Assembly: GCA_028285005.1 (NCBI GenBank)
Contig: JANQQP010000041.1
Location: forward strand, 1 to 64,000
Length of the DNA stretch: 64,000 nucleotides
Direction of reading: 5' to 3'
From: Dehalococcoidia bacterium
GTDB lineage: Bacteria; Chloroflexota; Dehalococcoidia; Lucifugimonadales; Lucifugimonadaceae
Shown here: positions 8,682 to 16,585 of the stretch, in pieces
Layout: every line of letters begins with the position of its first letter
Numbering within the stretch: the stretch's first letter is position 1
The notes under the pieces: model-generated
The model's input: only the letters and a program-made list of their open reading frames with translations
Databases searched by the model: none
What the model was told of the DNA's origin: nothing
Program-made: the position numbers and the translations under genes

Positions 8682-9938
8682 GTGCCACCGAACCGTCCCA
8701 TCAGACTCGCCATCGCAGGCGGTCATCGCGGAGCGAGCTTCGCTACAGCGCTCGATCTGCTCAGAGAAGACATAACGCTCACGGCCATCTGCGACACCTC
8801 TGAGCAGGTCCGAGCAGCCTGGCTCAAGTCAAACCCCGAGCTCAAGGCGTATGACAGCTTCGACCGCTTGACCGACGATCCGGCCGTGGATGCTGTCTTC
8901 GTAGCAACGCCGATGACGCTTCACGCCCGCCAGTCCGTCCAGGCGCTCAACTCCGGCAAACACGTGCTGTCCGAAGTGATCGCCGCTGTCACGCTCGAAG
9001 AGTGTTGGGAGCTGGTCGAAACCGTCGAGCGCACTGGCTATACATACATGATGGCCGAGAACTACTGCTATCGCCGCGAGACCATGTTCGTTCGCAATAT
9101 GGCCGAGAAGAATGCGTTCGGTGAGATCACGTTTGCCGAGGGTGGATACATACATGATTGCCGGGACCTCAACATACATATAGATGGGACTCGCACGTGG
9201 CGCGGCAACCTGCGCGCTGGCAAAGGTCCGTCATCACGTGGCAACGGCTACCCAACACATTCGCTTGGGCCGGTTGCCCAATGGCTCGGTATCAACCGGA
9301 CCGATCGGCTCCTGCGCACCACAACCTTCGTCACTCAATCGGCCGCGCGGTCGGACTGGGCGAGGTCTGTGCTACCCAGAGATCACCGGGATGCCGCGCC
9401 CCAAGCGTGGGCAAACTCCGCTGACTCGGCGTCAACCCTGATCCAGACCGAGCGAGGCCGAGTGATCTCGCTACGGTTCGACAGCGCCAGTCCGCGGCCT
9501 CACAACATGGTGCACTACGGCATCCAGGGCACAGCCGGAGCGTTCTTGTCGCGTCGGCACGACGACGAGGAGCCGCTGGTTTGGCTTGACGGCATTTCGC
9601 CTGGAGTCAGCCCGGCGAACTTCAACCACTCAGGCATGGCGCGGCCAGAGGGTCATGAGACGCAAGGGCATGCCAGGTGGCAGCTGCTCTGGGACCTCTC
9701 AGACAGGTACGAGCACCCGCTGTGGAAAGAGCATGGCGAAGACGCGCTCAGGTCGGGTCACGGCGGCGGTGATTATCTGGTCCTGAGAGACTTCGCACGA
9801 GCTGTCTCTACCGGTGAGAAGCCACCAATTGACGTCTATGACGCTGTCACCTGGAGCTGCATCACTCCGCTATCTATACAGAGCGTGCAGCAGAACGGCC
9901 AGCCGATGGATGTGCCGCGGTTCAACCAGAATATCTAG
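8682..9938 (+). CDS. Gfo/Idh/MocA-family oxidoreductase
   Basis: 418 residues, GTG start. The N-terminal Rossmann nucleotide-binding motif IAGGHRGASF lies at residues about 9-18, then AICDTSEQVRAAW and the family lysine region GKHVLSEVIAAVT. The C-terminal half is the substrate domain, with TYMMAENYCYRRE and GHGGGDYLVLRDFARAV, typical of the oligomeric sugar/inositol dehydrogenase and glycosidase-like subgroups. The substrate is probably a sugar or cyclic polyol with NAD(P). The gene contains ATA isoleucine codons clustered at 9149-9182 (tacATAcat, aacATAcatATAgat), in the same TACATA words as the flanking repeat blocks. Confidence 0.82.
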   Translation: MPPNRPIRLAIAGGHRGASFATALDLLREDITLTAICDTSEQVRAAWLKSNPELKAYDSFDRLTDDPAVDAVFVATPMTLHARQSVQALNSGKHVLSEVIAAVTLEECWELVETVERTGYTYMMAENYCYRRETMFVRNMAEKNAFGEITFAEGGYIHDCRDLNIHIDGTRTWRGNLRAGKGPSSRGNGYPTHSLGPVAQWLGINRTDRLLRTTTFVTQSAARSDWARSVLPRDHRDAAPQAWANSADSASTLIQTERGRVISLRFDSASPRPHNMVHYGIQGTAGAFLSRRHDDEEPLVWLDGISPGVSPANFNHSGMARPEGHETQGHARWQLLWDLSDRYEHPLWKEHGEDALRSGHGGGDYLVLRDFARAVSTGEKPPIDVYDAVTWSCITPLSIQSVQQNGQPMDVPRFNQNI

Positions 9939-9954
9939 TTCAATTCGGCCTGTT

Positions 9955-10030
9955 CAACGGCAAGATATGTATACATGTATGTATAGGTGTATGGCCTGAC
10001 ATACATATCCTGAGCATCGGCTATATAGAC
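9955..10030. repeat. TA-rich repeat block C between convergent genes
   Basis: Sits between the stop of the oxidoreductase (+) and the stop of the SDR (-). Contains AAGATATGTATACATGTATGTATAGG with the perfect 10-bp palindrome ATGTATACAT, then GACATACATATCC and GGCTATATAGACG. Word content is the same as blocks A and B (GATATGTAT, CATACATAT). It is possibly a shared 3' end for both genes, but no classic terminator stem is visible. Confidence 0.55.
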
Positions 10031-10788
10031 GTGATCCCACCGTCCACGACGAACTCGCCGCCCGTCGCGTATCTGGATTGGTCCGAGCACAGGAACGCCA
10101 CAGTTGGAGCGATATCTTCAGGCGTCCCAAGACGTCCCATTGGAATCGTCTCATTCATCAGCTTCGCCCGACCGTCGGGGTCCAGGTGCCGGTCATGGTT
10201 CGGCGTCAGCTCTAATGCTCCCGGCAGCACCGCGTTGCACCTGATCCCATGCTTCGCGTAGTGCACGGCGATGTGCCGGTTCAGACCCAGCAGACCAGTC
10301 TTGCCCGACATGTAGGACACGTTCGCGGATCTTCCACTGATGCCGGTAATTGACGAGATGATCGCGATGCTGCCGCTCCCCTGCTCAACCATCTGTGCCA
10401 ATGCATACTTGCAAGTCAGCATGACGCCTCGATAGTTCACATTGTGAGTTCGATCCCACGCCTCTTCTGGAAGCCGGTGCAGATCGACATCTTCACGGTG
10501 CATCTGGATCCCCGCGCTCGCCACTGCGATGTCGAGCTTTCCGAAGCGTTCCACCGTCTTCTCGACAGACTCTTCGACTTGCTTAGAATCGGACACGTCG
10601 GTGGGAATGGAGATGGCCTGACCACCCTCACCGTTGATTTCGTCAGCCACGGCACTAACGCCAGCTTCGGGTATTCCCACCACAGCTACCTGTCCGCCTC
10701 CGGCAGCGATCAACCGCGCAGTGGCAGCACCAATTCCACTGCCAGCTCCAGTGATTAACGCAACCTTGCCTTCAAATGAGATTTTCAT
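10021..10788 (-). CDS. Short-chain dehydrogenase/reductase
   Basis: 255 residues, classical SDR: cofactor motif TGAGSGIG (residues about 14-21), NVNYRG, the catalytic serine in ISSITGISG, the Y-x3-K pair in SYMSGKTG, and the PG motif in VLPGALELTPN. The C-terminus reads FVVDGGITSI, as in cytosolic tetrameric SDRs. It is an NAD(P)-dependent oxidoreductase of unknown alcohol/ketone substrate. The start ATG overlaps the upstream methyltransferase stop (TAATG), so the pair is translationally coupled. Confidence 0.85.
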   Translation of the reverse strand: MKISFEGKVALITGAGSGIGAATARLIAAGGGQVAVVGIPEAGVSAVADEINGEGGQAISIPTDVSDSKQVEESVEKTVERFGKLDIAVASAGIQMHREDVDLHRLPEEAWDRTHNVNYRGVMLTCKYALAQMVEQGSGSIAIISSITGISGRSANVSYMSGKTGLLGLNRHIAVHYAKHGIRCNAVLPGALELTPNHDRHLDPDGRAKLMNETIPMGRLGTPEDIAPTVAFLCSDQSRYATGGEFVVDGGITSI

Positions 10789-11558
10789 TAAGCCGGCTTC
10801 CAGCAGACCGTCTCTACGACAGTCAAGAAGGAGAAGACGACCGGAGCTTCATCGACATCGCTCGCAGGGTCAGACTCTTCCGAATCATCGATACGCGGAA
10901 CGAAACCTCCGGCTGTAAGCTCTGCCAGCAACTCGTCGTCAGTACTCTGCTCTGTTCCAGATGTAACCCGCAGGTTCACGTATCCGGCCTCTCGTAGCAG
11001 AGACATCTGTCTGAGACCCATGTCTGGATCACCGCCCAGGTCACGGAGCACCGTGTCACGCCGCGTCAGAGCACGTTCGACTAAAGGCACGTCTCCCGTC
11101 ATCACCCGGCTCGACGCCACCGTATGACGTGCTCCAAGCAATCCGCCGGGTGCCAGAACCCTCTTGACCTCCTCCAACGCCCTCTCCGGCGATTCATCAG
11201 TTGCCAGCGCGCCATCCAGCAGCACCGCATCGAACTGCTCAGGACCGAACGGAAGACTGTTGACCGAACAGCGCTCAAATGAGATCTCGCCGCCGTCCGG
11301 CACGTACGAACGCGACCTCGCCCTGCGAAGCTTCGATGAGTCGGGGTCGACGCCGACAACCTCACCGAGCGGTAGAAAACTTGCCAGGCCCAGCGTCGCT
11401 CCGCCGTCGCCGCAGTTAGCGTGCAAAACGTGCATGTCGGGACGCAGATAGCCGTACAGGAACTCTCCGCGTGGGTCGACAGAGCGTGACAGGCGCTCCG
11501 CAGGCACCGGATTAGGTGAAGGGCCGATCTTTGATCGGAGCCATTCCGATGTCGTCAT
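10788..11558 (-). CDS. Class I methyltransferase-like protein
   Basis: 256 residues. The SAM-binding region reads MHVLHANCGDGGATLGLASF (motif I without the usual E/D-x-G-x-G-x-G spacing: ANCGDGGAT), then VVGVDPDSSKLRRAR, FDAVLLDGAL and the post-motif LAPGGLLGARHTV. The C-terminal 30 residues are acidic. The substrate is unknown. It is the first gene of a two-gene unit with the SDR and is transcribed divergently from the small protein at 11751. Confidence 0.7.
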   Translation of the reverse strand: MTTSEWLRSKIGPSPNPVPAERLSRSVDPRGEFLYGYLRPDMHVLHANCGDGGATLGLASFLPLGEVVGVDPDSSKLRRARSRSYVPDGGEISFERCSVNSLPFGPEQFDAVLLDGALATDESPERALEEVKRVLAPGGLLGARHTVASSRVMTGDVPLVERALTRRDTVLRDLGGDPDMGLRQMSLLREAGYVNLRVTSGTEQSTDDELLAELTAGGFVPRIDDSEESDPASDVDEAPVVFSFLTVVETVCWKPA

Positions 11559-11750
11559 GCTCTAGAAACCTGTCCTGACTGGATTGTGCCCGTTGAAGTA
11601 CACAGGCAATCATCGGTTTCCCCAGCGGACGTGACACCGACTCCTACACGGTTCCGGGATGCCCTCGCCTTGGATTGCCGTCCGTCAAATCGGCTTCCTG
11701 CGTTGCTATGATCCTTTGCCTGAATTAGCGAACAGAATTGAGAATGCGAA

Positions 11751-11975
11751 ATGGAAGACCCTGGATCACCGTCCGACATCATTCGGCGGATGGGATCGAT
11801 CGCACCGTTAACTAAAGCCGACGCTACGCAGCTCCACCAACTACTCGCCGGCGTCCGCGCGGCTGCTGACCGTATGACCGAACTGGCGCCCGTGTTCCCG
11901 GATGAAATTGACCCGGCACTGCTTTCACTGACAGTAGACGGCGACTCCAACGTCGCTGAAGGAGAGCTTTCCTAA
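11751..11975 (+). CDS. Small GatC/AtzG-like partner of the adjacent amidase
   Basis: 74 residues, acidic, predicted mostly helical N-terminal half followed by an extended DPALLSLTVDGD segment. It overlaps the amidase gene by one base (TAATG). Small proteins of this size directly upstream of amidase-signature enzymes are often GatC- or AtzG-like belts that wrap the amidase. Sequence similarity to those families is weak by eye, so the assignment rests mainly on size and coupling. Confidence 0.5.
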   Translation: MEDPGSPSDIIRRMGSIAPLTKADATQLHQLLAGVRAAADRMTELAPVFPDEIDPALLSLTVDGDSNVAEGELS

Positions 11976-13402
11976 TGACCGGCTCTCCCGATGCGCAGAC
12001 ATCTCTCCACTACTTGCCGCTCAGCGAGCAGGCAAAACGTATCCGCTTCGGTGAGCTGTCGGCGGTTGCGCTAACCCGCGCGTACCTAGGTCGAATTCGC
12101 GCTCACAATCCCACACTCAATTCGTTCATCACGGTCGACGAAAACGGCGCTGTCGATCAGGCGAGGCAGGTTGACGACGCTATCGCCCGTGGAGAAGAAG
12201 TGGGGCCGCTTGCCGGCATTCTAATCGCCGTGAAGGACTCGATCCCGACGAAAGGTCTTAAGACCACGGATAACAGCAATCTGCTGGCTGACTGGATACC
12301 TGAGCATGATGCCGCAGTGATCAGTCGGCTCAGGCAGGCAGGTGCGATCATCATCGGCAAGGCGAACCTGAACGAATTCGGCTGGTCTCGGCCGTCGGAA
12401 GCAGACCTCGCTCCTCCGCCCTGGAACCCCTGGAATCCCCGCCACGCATCGGTCGGCTCGAGCTCGGGTTCCGGCGCGGCGGCCAGCGGAGGTCTCTCAT
12501 CAGCAGCGATCGGCACTGACGGCGGCGGGTCCATCCGACTGCCCGGTGGCGCGCATGGCCTCATTGGCTTCAAGCCAACCCACGGCCTTGTCAGTCGGCA
12601 CGGCATGGACCACAACTCGCACAGCGAGATATCGCCGCTCACTCGCACGGTGGAAGACGCCGCCATGATGCTAGATGCGATGGCCGGGTACGTGCCCGAA
12701 GACGATATGAGCTGGCTCGGCGAGCCCGTCGGCTACTCACAGCGGCTGACAGATGCCGACATCAGTGGATGGCGAATCGGAGTGCCATGGCAGTTCATAT
12801 GTTCCGCGCCAAACGAACCTGAAGTGGAAGAAGCCTTCGAACGGTTCCTGGACAAGCTCGAATCCCTCGGCTGCGAGCTTGTTGACACGCCGGTCCGAGG
12901 ACTGGCTGAGGCGCGAATGGCGAACTTCCTCGTGCTCAATGCTGAGGCCTACCAGCGTCACGCGAAGAGCGTCGGCCAGAACTGGGACAAGTACGGCGAG
13001 ATCACACGGGTCTACCTGCTGCAGGGCGCGTACCTGAGTGCCGACGACCTGCTAAATGCCGGAGAGGTCGGCAGGGCGGTGCGACACCAGCTCGAAACCG
13101 AAGTATTCGGTGAAACCGGGGTTCGAGCGCTCGCCATGCCAACTTCACCCTTCGTTACCGCTGAGAGATCGCGCAGGCCCGGCGAGCACTCACGCGGAAT
13201 CAATGCGTGCTTCACCGCGCCGTTCAACATCACCGGCCACCCTTCGGTCAGCGTTCCGGCCGGGTTCTCCGAGAGCACTGGTCTACCCATCGGCGCAATG
13301 CTCACCTCCGCACTCCACGATGATCTCGGCCTGCTGCAACTGGCCTACGCGCACGAGCAGGCAACTGATTGGCACCTGCAACATCCCGATCTCGAGGCTT
13401 GA
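11975..13402 (+). CDS. Amidase-signature family hydrolase
   Basis: 475 residues. The amidase-signature Ser-cisSer-Lys triad can be placed: Lys87 in GILIAVKDSIPTKG, the Gly/Ser-rich signature SVGSSSGSGAAASGG (about 159-173), and the nucleophilic Ser186 in TDGGGSIRLPGG. The region LIGFKPTHGLVS is also typical. It hydrolyses an amide bond. Candidates include GatA-type, biuret/AtzE-type or general aliphatic/aryl amidase. The lone amidase without gatB argues against a tRNA amidotransferase. It is coupled to the small protein upstream. Confidence 0.85.
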   Translation: MTGSPDAQTSLHYLPLSEQAKRIRFGELSAVALTRAYLGRIRAHNPTLNSFITVDENGAVDQARQVDDAIARGEEVGPLAGILIAVKDSIPTKGLKTTDNSNLLADWIPEHDAAVISRLRQAGAIIIGKANLNEFGWSRPSEADLAPPPWNPWNPRHASVGSSSGSGAAASGGLSSAAIGTDGGGSIRLPGGAHGLIGFKPTHGLVSRHGMDHNSHSEISPLTRTVEDAAMMLDAMAGYVPEDDMSWLGEPVGYSQRLTDADISGWRIGVPWQFICSAPNEPEVEEAFERFLDKLESLGCELVDTPVRGLAEARMANFLVLNAEAYQRHAKSVGQNWDKYGEITRVYLLQGAYLSADDLLNAGEVGRAVRHQLETEVFGETGVRALAMPTSPFVTAERSRRPGEHSRGINACFTAPFNITGHPSVSVPAGFSESTGLPIGAMLTSALHDDLGLLQLAYAHEQATDWHLQHPDLEA

Positions 13403-13405
13403 TAC

Positions 13406-14191
13406 GTGGACGCTTCCCAGGTGCGCCGGACGGTCACGGATATGCTCTGCGCCGAGACAGGTTGCGAGCCGGATCAGCTGATCGATGGCAATATCCATGT
13501 AGTCCAACGGGTACCGGAGCGACGGTCATGGCCAGCCCACCGGCGCTTCAATCCACATCCCGGTCGAATCGCTGCGGTCACACTTGGCACAGGCGCCGTG
13601 ATTTCTGTTGAACCCGAGGATGTCAAGTGGGCGAAGCGCACCTTCGCGACGTCAAGCAGGGACGAGTTATTTCGAGGCGAGATGCTCGCCGAATTCGTGA
13701 AGCAAGGAACGCAAAAGGGGCTCACCGTCCACGGTCCTTATCCACGTTTCACCGCACCGGCCAGTGATCTGACCAATCCTGAACACTCTCCCGGATACTC
13801 AGTCCAGGTTGTGGATATCGAAGCCGAGCTTGCCTCCAATCCGGCTATGATTGATCGAGCGCAGTTCCCAAACGCTCTCTTCCCCGAACTCGGAGTGTCG
13901 GGACGGCCGACAGTATTCGCCGGCGTCGCAAGGAAGAATGGTGAGATCGTCGGCATCGCCGGTGTGTCGAAAGACTCGGAATTCATGTACCAGATCGGAA
14001 TAGATGTGCTCCCGTCGCACCAGGGCAATGGCCTCGCGCCCGCGATGACCGCAGCCGCTGCCCGCGCAACATTTGAGGCCGGAGCGCTTCCGTACTACGC
14101 CACATCTAGCTCCAACATCGCCTCGATGCGAACAGCGCTCGCGGCGGGCCTGCGTCCTACATGGGTTGAGGTGCTTACCAGACCAGCATGA
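13406..14191 (+). CDS. GNAT-family N-acetyltransferase
   Basis: 261 residues, GTG start three bases after the amidase stop. The GNAT core is in the C-terminal third: ARKNGEIVGIAGVS, then IDVLPSHQGNGLAPAMTAAAARA with the acetyl-CoA pyrophosphate loop (Q-G-N-G-L-A), and the Asn/Met helix NIASMRTALAAGL. The N-terminal 130 residues are not a standard GNAT and probably form a second, degenerate half. The substrate is unknown. It overlaps the antiporter by ATGA. Confidence 0.75.
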   Translation: MDASQVRRTVTDMLCAETGCEPDQLIDGNIHVVQRVPERRSWPAHRRFNPHPGRIAAVTLGTGAVISVEPEDVKWAKRTFATSSRDELFRGEMLAEFVKQGTQKGLTVHGPYPRFTAPASDLTNPEHSPGYSVQVVDIEAELASNPAMIDRAQFPNALFPELGVSGRPTVFAGVARKNGEIVGIAGVSKDSEFMYQIGIDVLPSHQGNGLAPAMTAAAARATFEAGALPYYATSSSNIASMRTALAAGLRPTWVEVLTRPA

Positions 14192-15294
14192 GTCCACTTG
14201 ACCTGGTTCTGTTCTTAGCCGGACTCGCTCTACTCGTTGTGGGAGCTGAGGGGCTTGTGCGCGGAGCAACGCGCCTCGGAATACTGGCAGGCCTATCGCC
14301 ACTGGTCATCGGCCTGACCATCGTCTCATTCGCAACGACAGCGCCGGAAGCCAGCGTCTCGATTGTCGCCGCTGCCGACGGGCGCGGAGGCCTGGCGGTC
14401 GGCAACGTCCTCGGCAGCAATATCTTCAACACACTCGTCGTCGCCGGAGCAGCCGCAACGATCATCGGCATACCGGTTTCCAGCATCACGATCAGAAAAG
14501 ACCTCCCCGTTCTGATCGCGGCCTCAGTACTCGTCTACATGTTCGCCATAAACCGTAGCGTCGTTGAATGGGAAGGAATCGTCCTTCTCGTGGCGCTGGT
14601 CGGTTTCATCACCTTCTCGGTCGTGCAGTCACGACGCACCGCTCGAGCCACCCGCGAATCTCGCATAACGCGCACCAGGCAGGCCGCGCTCAATGAAATG
14701 GGAATCGGGATTGGGCTTTCGGGCATTGGCGCATTGCTGCTCGTGCTGGGCTCACGCCTTTTCGTAGACTCGGCGTCTGACATCGCCGAAGCGCTGGGCG
14801 TGAGCGAGCTAATCATCGGCCTCACGATCGTCTCTGCAGGGACGTCCGCACCGGAGCTAACGACCGCCATCGTGGCAGCGCTGCGTGGAGAGACCGACCT
14901 GGCAATTGGCAACGCAGTCGGCGCAAGCGTCATCAACGTCTTCGGAGTGGTTGGGGCCTCAGCCCTCGTCTCCGGTGGCGGCCTTGAGGTCCCGGATGAC
15001 GCCATCAGGCTCGACTTCCCAGTCGCCATCGCGGTTGGCCTGGTCGTTCTCGCCATCGCGCTCATCGGTCAGCGAGCGGGGCGGAAAGACGGGATCTTCA
15101 TGCTCGGATTCTACGCGGTCTATCTGTCAGCGCTCATCGCGATCTCTCTCAACGAAGATCTACTGACACCTTTCAGCATCATCGCCCTCGCCGTCGTGCT
15201 GCCAGTATCGGCCCTGACGGTCGCATATCTCGTGTTCAGGGCGTACCGCAGGCCCACCCCGCCCCGGCTCGATGTTCCGTTCGTGGATCGCTGA
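14188..15294 (+). CDS. CaCA-family Ca2+/Na+ (or cation/H+) antiporter, YrbG-like
   Basis: 368 residues, about ten membrane helices. The two inverted alpha repeats are clear: GLTIVSFATTAPEASVS with AVGNVLGSNIFN, and GLTIVSAGTSAPELTTA with AIGNAVGASVINV. The acidic Glu residues of the two repeats (APEAS and APELT) form the cation site. Members export Ca2+ in exchange for Na+ or H+. The ATG overlaps the GNAT stop (ATGA). A polar loop rich in Arg (residues about 148-168) divides the halves. Confidence 0.88.
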   Translation: MSPLDLVLFLAGLALLVVGAEGLVRGATRLGILAGLSPLVIGLTIVSFATTAPEASVSIVAAADGRGGLAVGNVLGSNIFNTLVVAGAAATIIGIPVSSITIRKDLPVLIAASVLVYMFAINRSVVEWEGIVLLVALVGFITFSVVQSRRTARATRESRITRTRQAALNEMGIGIGLSGIGALLLVLGSRLFVDSASDIAEALGVSELIIGLTIVSAGTSAPELTTAIVAALRGETDLAIGNAVGASVINVFGVVGASALVSGGGLEVPDDAIRLDFPVAIAVGLVVLAIALIGQRAGRKDGIFMLGFYAVYLSALIAISLNEDLLTPFSIIALAVVLPVSALTVAYLVFRAYRRPTPPRLDVPFVDR

Positions 15295-15398
15295 CGCACG
15301 TTTACTCCGGTGGTATTGTGCGTCGAGCCGCGCCGCCCCAGGCCTACGTTTCTGGCCGAACTTATTGGAGCGCACCATTACCACCGGAGTCGTGACAC

Positions 15399-16568
15399 AT
15401 GAAAGTCGAATCGGTAGAAGCCGTCGCAGTCGAAGGGCTTGGTGGGCCGTGGATGTTCTGCATCCTGCGCACGGACGACGGTATCACCGGCTACTCAGAG
15501 TTCGGCGAAGGCTCACTGGCTAACGGCCTCAAAGGACTGGTCAAGGACCTCTCAACCTACGTCGTTGGCAAGGATCCGCGGCATGTAGAGAAGCTCTACA
15601 TGGACATGTTCCGTGGCACGCAGGCCGCATACAGCGGAGCCACGTGGCAGGCGATGGCGGGCATAGAGCTGGCGCTCTGGGACGTAAAGGCGAAAGCGCT
15701 CGGTGTTCCCGTCTACGAACTATTCGGAGGACCGACCCGTACGGAGCAGCGCGTCTACTGGTCACACCTGGGCACTTACCAGGCCGGAATGTCCGAAAGA
15801 GTTGGGTCGAAGCCCATCAAATCTTTGGACGACGCCTGCAAGGTCGTCGAAGAGGCGAAGGCGGCCGGCTACGACGCTTTCAAAACCAACATCCTCGTCC
15901 CGAGCAGCGACGGTGAGTGGGCGAGCATCAGGCAAGGCCGCAGCGGTCCGCACGACCAGCCCATGACCCGCGAGTGGCTCAATCTCGCCCGGACCCAGCT
16001 CACAGCATTTCGCGAAACCGCCGGTCCAAACATGGACATCTGCCTTGATGTGAACGTGAACTTCAAGGCATCCGGCCAGATCAGACTGGGACGCGAACTC
16101 GAAGAGGTCGATCTGTTCTGGATGGAGATCGACAACCTCGATGCGACGTCGCTCCGGATGGTCAAAGACTCGGTCGACTTCCCGATCTGCACAGGCGAGC
16201 AGAAACTCGGCCCCTTCAACTACCTGCCCTACTTCGAGGAGCGGGCCATGGACGTGGTGAAGGTGGATGTCCAGTGGCAGGGCTTCACACCTGCTCGCAA
16301 CGCCGCCAAGATGGCCGAGGTGTTCGACATGAACATCGCTCCGCACAACTACAACGGCCATCTCTCGACCTTCCAGTCGATGAACCTCTGCGCATCCGTC
16401 AACAACGTTCTGATCAGCGAGTCCGACCCGGTTCAGGTCACGTGGCGAGACGAACTCGTGACTCACGTCCCTGAGATCAAGAACGGCCGCGTCACCATCC
16501 CAACTCGACCGGGGTGGGGCACAGACCTGAACGAAGAAGCGCTCAAGAAGCACGCCATCAACCTCTAG
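15399..16568 (+). CDS. Enolase-superfamily (mandelate racemase/muconate lactonizing) protein
   Basis: 389 residues. N-terminal capping domain to about residue 120, then the TIM barrel. The metal ligands can be placed: Asp in CLDVNVNF, Glu in FWMEIDN and Glu in CTGEQKLG. The general base region reads DAFKTN and the catalytic His probably lies in IAPHNYNGHL. The latter differs from the SPH-x-x-LGP form seen in the other copy at 20663, so substrate and chemistry likely differ. It is probably a sugar-acid dehydratase. It is followed after 17 nt by the MlrC gene, a pairing that suggests shared catabolism. Confidence 0.8.
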   Translation: MKVESVEAVAVEGLGGPWMFCILRTDDGITGYSEFGEGSLANGLKGLVKDLSTYVVGKDPRHVEKLYMDMFRGTQAAYSGATWQAMAGIELALWDVKAKALGVPVYELFGGPTRTEQRVYWSHLGTYQAGMSERVGSKPIKSLDDACKVVEEAKAAGYDAFKTNILVPSSDGEWASIRQGRSGPHDQPMTREWLNLARTQLTAFRETAGPNMDICLDVNVNFKASGQIRLGRELEEVDLFWMEIDNLDATSLRMVKDSVDFPICTGEQKLGPFNYLPYFEERAMDVVKVDVQWQGFTPARNAAKMAEVFDMNIAPHNYNGHLSTFQSMNLCASVNNVLISESDPVQVTWRDELVTHVPEIKNGRVTIPTRPGWGTDLNEEALKKHAINL

Positions 16569-16585
16569 CCAACTCGGAGCAAGCA

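Noticed and set aside
16514-16585. Upstream ATG start for the MlrC gene
   Set aside because: It lies inside the previous gene, adds a non-family segment and lacks the GGAG site that precedes 16586.
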